A stretch of 5,152 bases of DNA from Deinococcus sp. (GTDB lineage: Bacteria > Deinococcota > Deinococci > Deinococcales > Deinococcaceae): NCBI GenBank assembly GCA_030524065.1, contig JAUNHF010000148.1, positions 1 through 5,152 of the forward strand, written 5' to 3'. The translations under genes and the position numbers were made by a program. The notes beneath the pieces were generated by a model that saw only the letters and a list, made by a program, of their open reading frames with translations, did not search any database and was not told the origin of the DNA. Below are positions 4,335 to 5,152 of this stretch, piece by piece. Positions within the stretch are counted from its first letter, which is position 1; each line of letters begins with the position of its first letter.

Positions 4335-5152
4335 TTGCGGAAAATCACTTCTTCGCGGGAAAAAGAGCGCAGGGCCAGGGCGCCCAGCAGCAGGGCCGCG
4401 AGCAGGTTGGCCCCCAGCGAAAGCCACAGCTGCGGCCATTCCAGTGTGCCGGTGACCGCGTCCATAACGCTCAGCATGGAGCCGAACAGCGGAACGGCGT
4501 AAAAAGTGGAAGCGAAGCTGTCGTTGAACTGCAAAAACAGCGCTGGCACCACGATCAGCAGTGACAGCGGGGTGACGTAGGTCTGGGCTTCTTTGTAAGA
4601 GCGGGCGTAGATGCTCAGGGCGATCAGCAGGGCGCTGATGAGGAGTGCAGCCCCCACAGCACTCAGCAGCAGCCCGAAAAAGCTGCCGCCGCCCAGGGTC
4701 AGTTGCCCGCCAAACGCCTGCGACAGCTCAGCCTGCATGCCGCCGCGCAGCAGCAGATACCCGGCAATCAGTCCGGTGCCCAGAAAGCCCAGCACGCTGA
4801 ACAGGGCCGCCACCAGGGCGCTGAGCGTGGTCGCCAGCAGCTTGCCTGCCACCACTTCGCCGCGCCGCACCGGGCTGACCAGCAGGCTTTCCAGCGTGCC
4901 ACGCTCCTTTTCGCCGGCGGTAGAGTCCAGCGCGGTGGCCATCGCGCCCGACAGAATAAAGTTCATCATCAGCAGCGGAATCAGGAAAGCCAGTTGGCCG
5001 CTGCTCGCCTCCTGCGCGGTGGCGGCGTCCTGCGGGTCCAGCGTGACCGGCGAGAGGTCTTGTTCGCTCAGCCCGGCCGCTTCCAGGCGGCGGGCGGCCA
5101 GCGTGCGGTTGTACTTCTCCACCGCCGCTTCCACCTTGCCCAGGGCGCCGGT
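4331..5152 (-). CDS. ABC-2/NatB-type transporter permease, N-terminus outside the window
   Basis: The visible 273 residues are open to the right edge, so the N-terminal membrane helix and part of the extracytoplasmic region are missing; family members usually have about 400 residues. Hallmark: [31 protein letters not shown], spread over residues about 68-98 counted from the GTG at 5134, corresponding to the EKE-x-G-T-hydrophobic-E-LL-x-x-P cytoplasmic coupling segment of NatB/YhaP-like exporters. Hydrophobic segments at about 46-67, 99-127, 152-176, 186-203 and 234-256 give five or so membrane spans. The hydrophilic stretch before the first visible span (with [17 protein letters not shown]) is the extracytoplasmic domain typical of this family. 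The GTG at 5134 is not the true start, because coding continues upstream. The ATP-binding partner is expected further upstream. The exported substrate (sodium, a peptide or a drug) cannot be determined. Confidence 0.85.
   Translation of the reverse strand, partial: TGALGKVEAAVEKYNRTLAARRLEAAGLSEQDLSPVTLDPQDAATAQEASSGQLAFLIPLLMMNFILSGAMATALDSTAGEKERGTLESLLVSPVRRGEVVAGKLLATTLSALVAALFSVLGFLGTGLIAGYLLLRGGMQAELSQAFGGQLTLGGGSFFGLLLSAVGAALLISALLIALSIYARSYKEAQTYVTPLSLLIVVPALFLQFNDSFASTFYAVPLFGSMLSVMDAVTGTLEWPQLWLSLGANLLAALLLGALALRSFSREEVIFRN

Noticed and set aside
4335..4439. N-terminal extension of the acetyltransferase from the ATG at 4439
   Set aside because: It is read in another frame through the conserved C-terminus of the permease and has Pro/Gly/Arg-rich, non-conserved character; the GNAT fold begins after 4334.
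1..5152. CRISPR array, insertion sequence, prophage or defence island
   Set aside because: No regularly spaced palindromic repeats, transposase-like protein, terminal inverted repeats, integrase or recognisable defence gene was seen; the content is ordinary chromosomal genes plus the unusual PRC protein.

Overview
The window reads as chromosomal DNA of a very GC-rich bacterium. High G/C at third codon positions, Ala/Pro/Gln-rich proteins and a divergent ScpA beside a PRC-barrel protein fit Deinococcus best. That assignment is an inference from style and gene content; there is no rRNA or other marker in the window to prove it.

Layout, left to right. Positions 1-170 (+ strand) hold the last 55 codons of a gene entering from the left; its product ends in a low-complexity Ala/Ser/Thr/Gln tail. 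The gap at 171-315 is between convergent genes and carries a strong hairpin (221-255) with a T-tract on the minus strand. Everything further right is on the minus strand. scpA (1152 to 316) encodes the kleisin subunit of the Smc-Scp chromosome-organising complex. Thirty-two bases upstream of it ends an 830-codon gene (3677 to 1185) for a modular protein: two N-terminal PRC-barrel domains, then three copies of a ~37-residue module scattered through long Pro/Ala-rich, probably disordered linkers. The 195-base gap 3678-3872 is the probable control region of this PRC-scpA unit; it holds a good ribosome binding site, an exact 13-bp tandem duplication, a short palindrome, a hexamer repeated at 10-bp period and a weak -10-like box. 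Further right lie a GNAT acetyltransferase (4334 to 3873) and the C-terminal two thirds or so of an ABC-2/NatB-type permease that runs off the right edge (5152 to 4331). The permease stop and a TTG start of the acetyltransferase overlap by four bases.

Two transcription units are therefore likely on the minus strand: permease-GNAT, and PRC protein-scpA ending at the 221-255 terminator. The most interesting object is the PRC protein. Its three modules align without a single gap although the third lies more than 400 residues from the second, and it appears co-transcribed with scpA. A role in chromosome organisation or division is a plausible inference but is not demonstrated by sequence. I see no tRNA, rRNA, CRISPR array, insertion sequence or transposase. 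The long open frames opposite scpA and the PRC gene look like GC-rich shadows.
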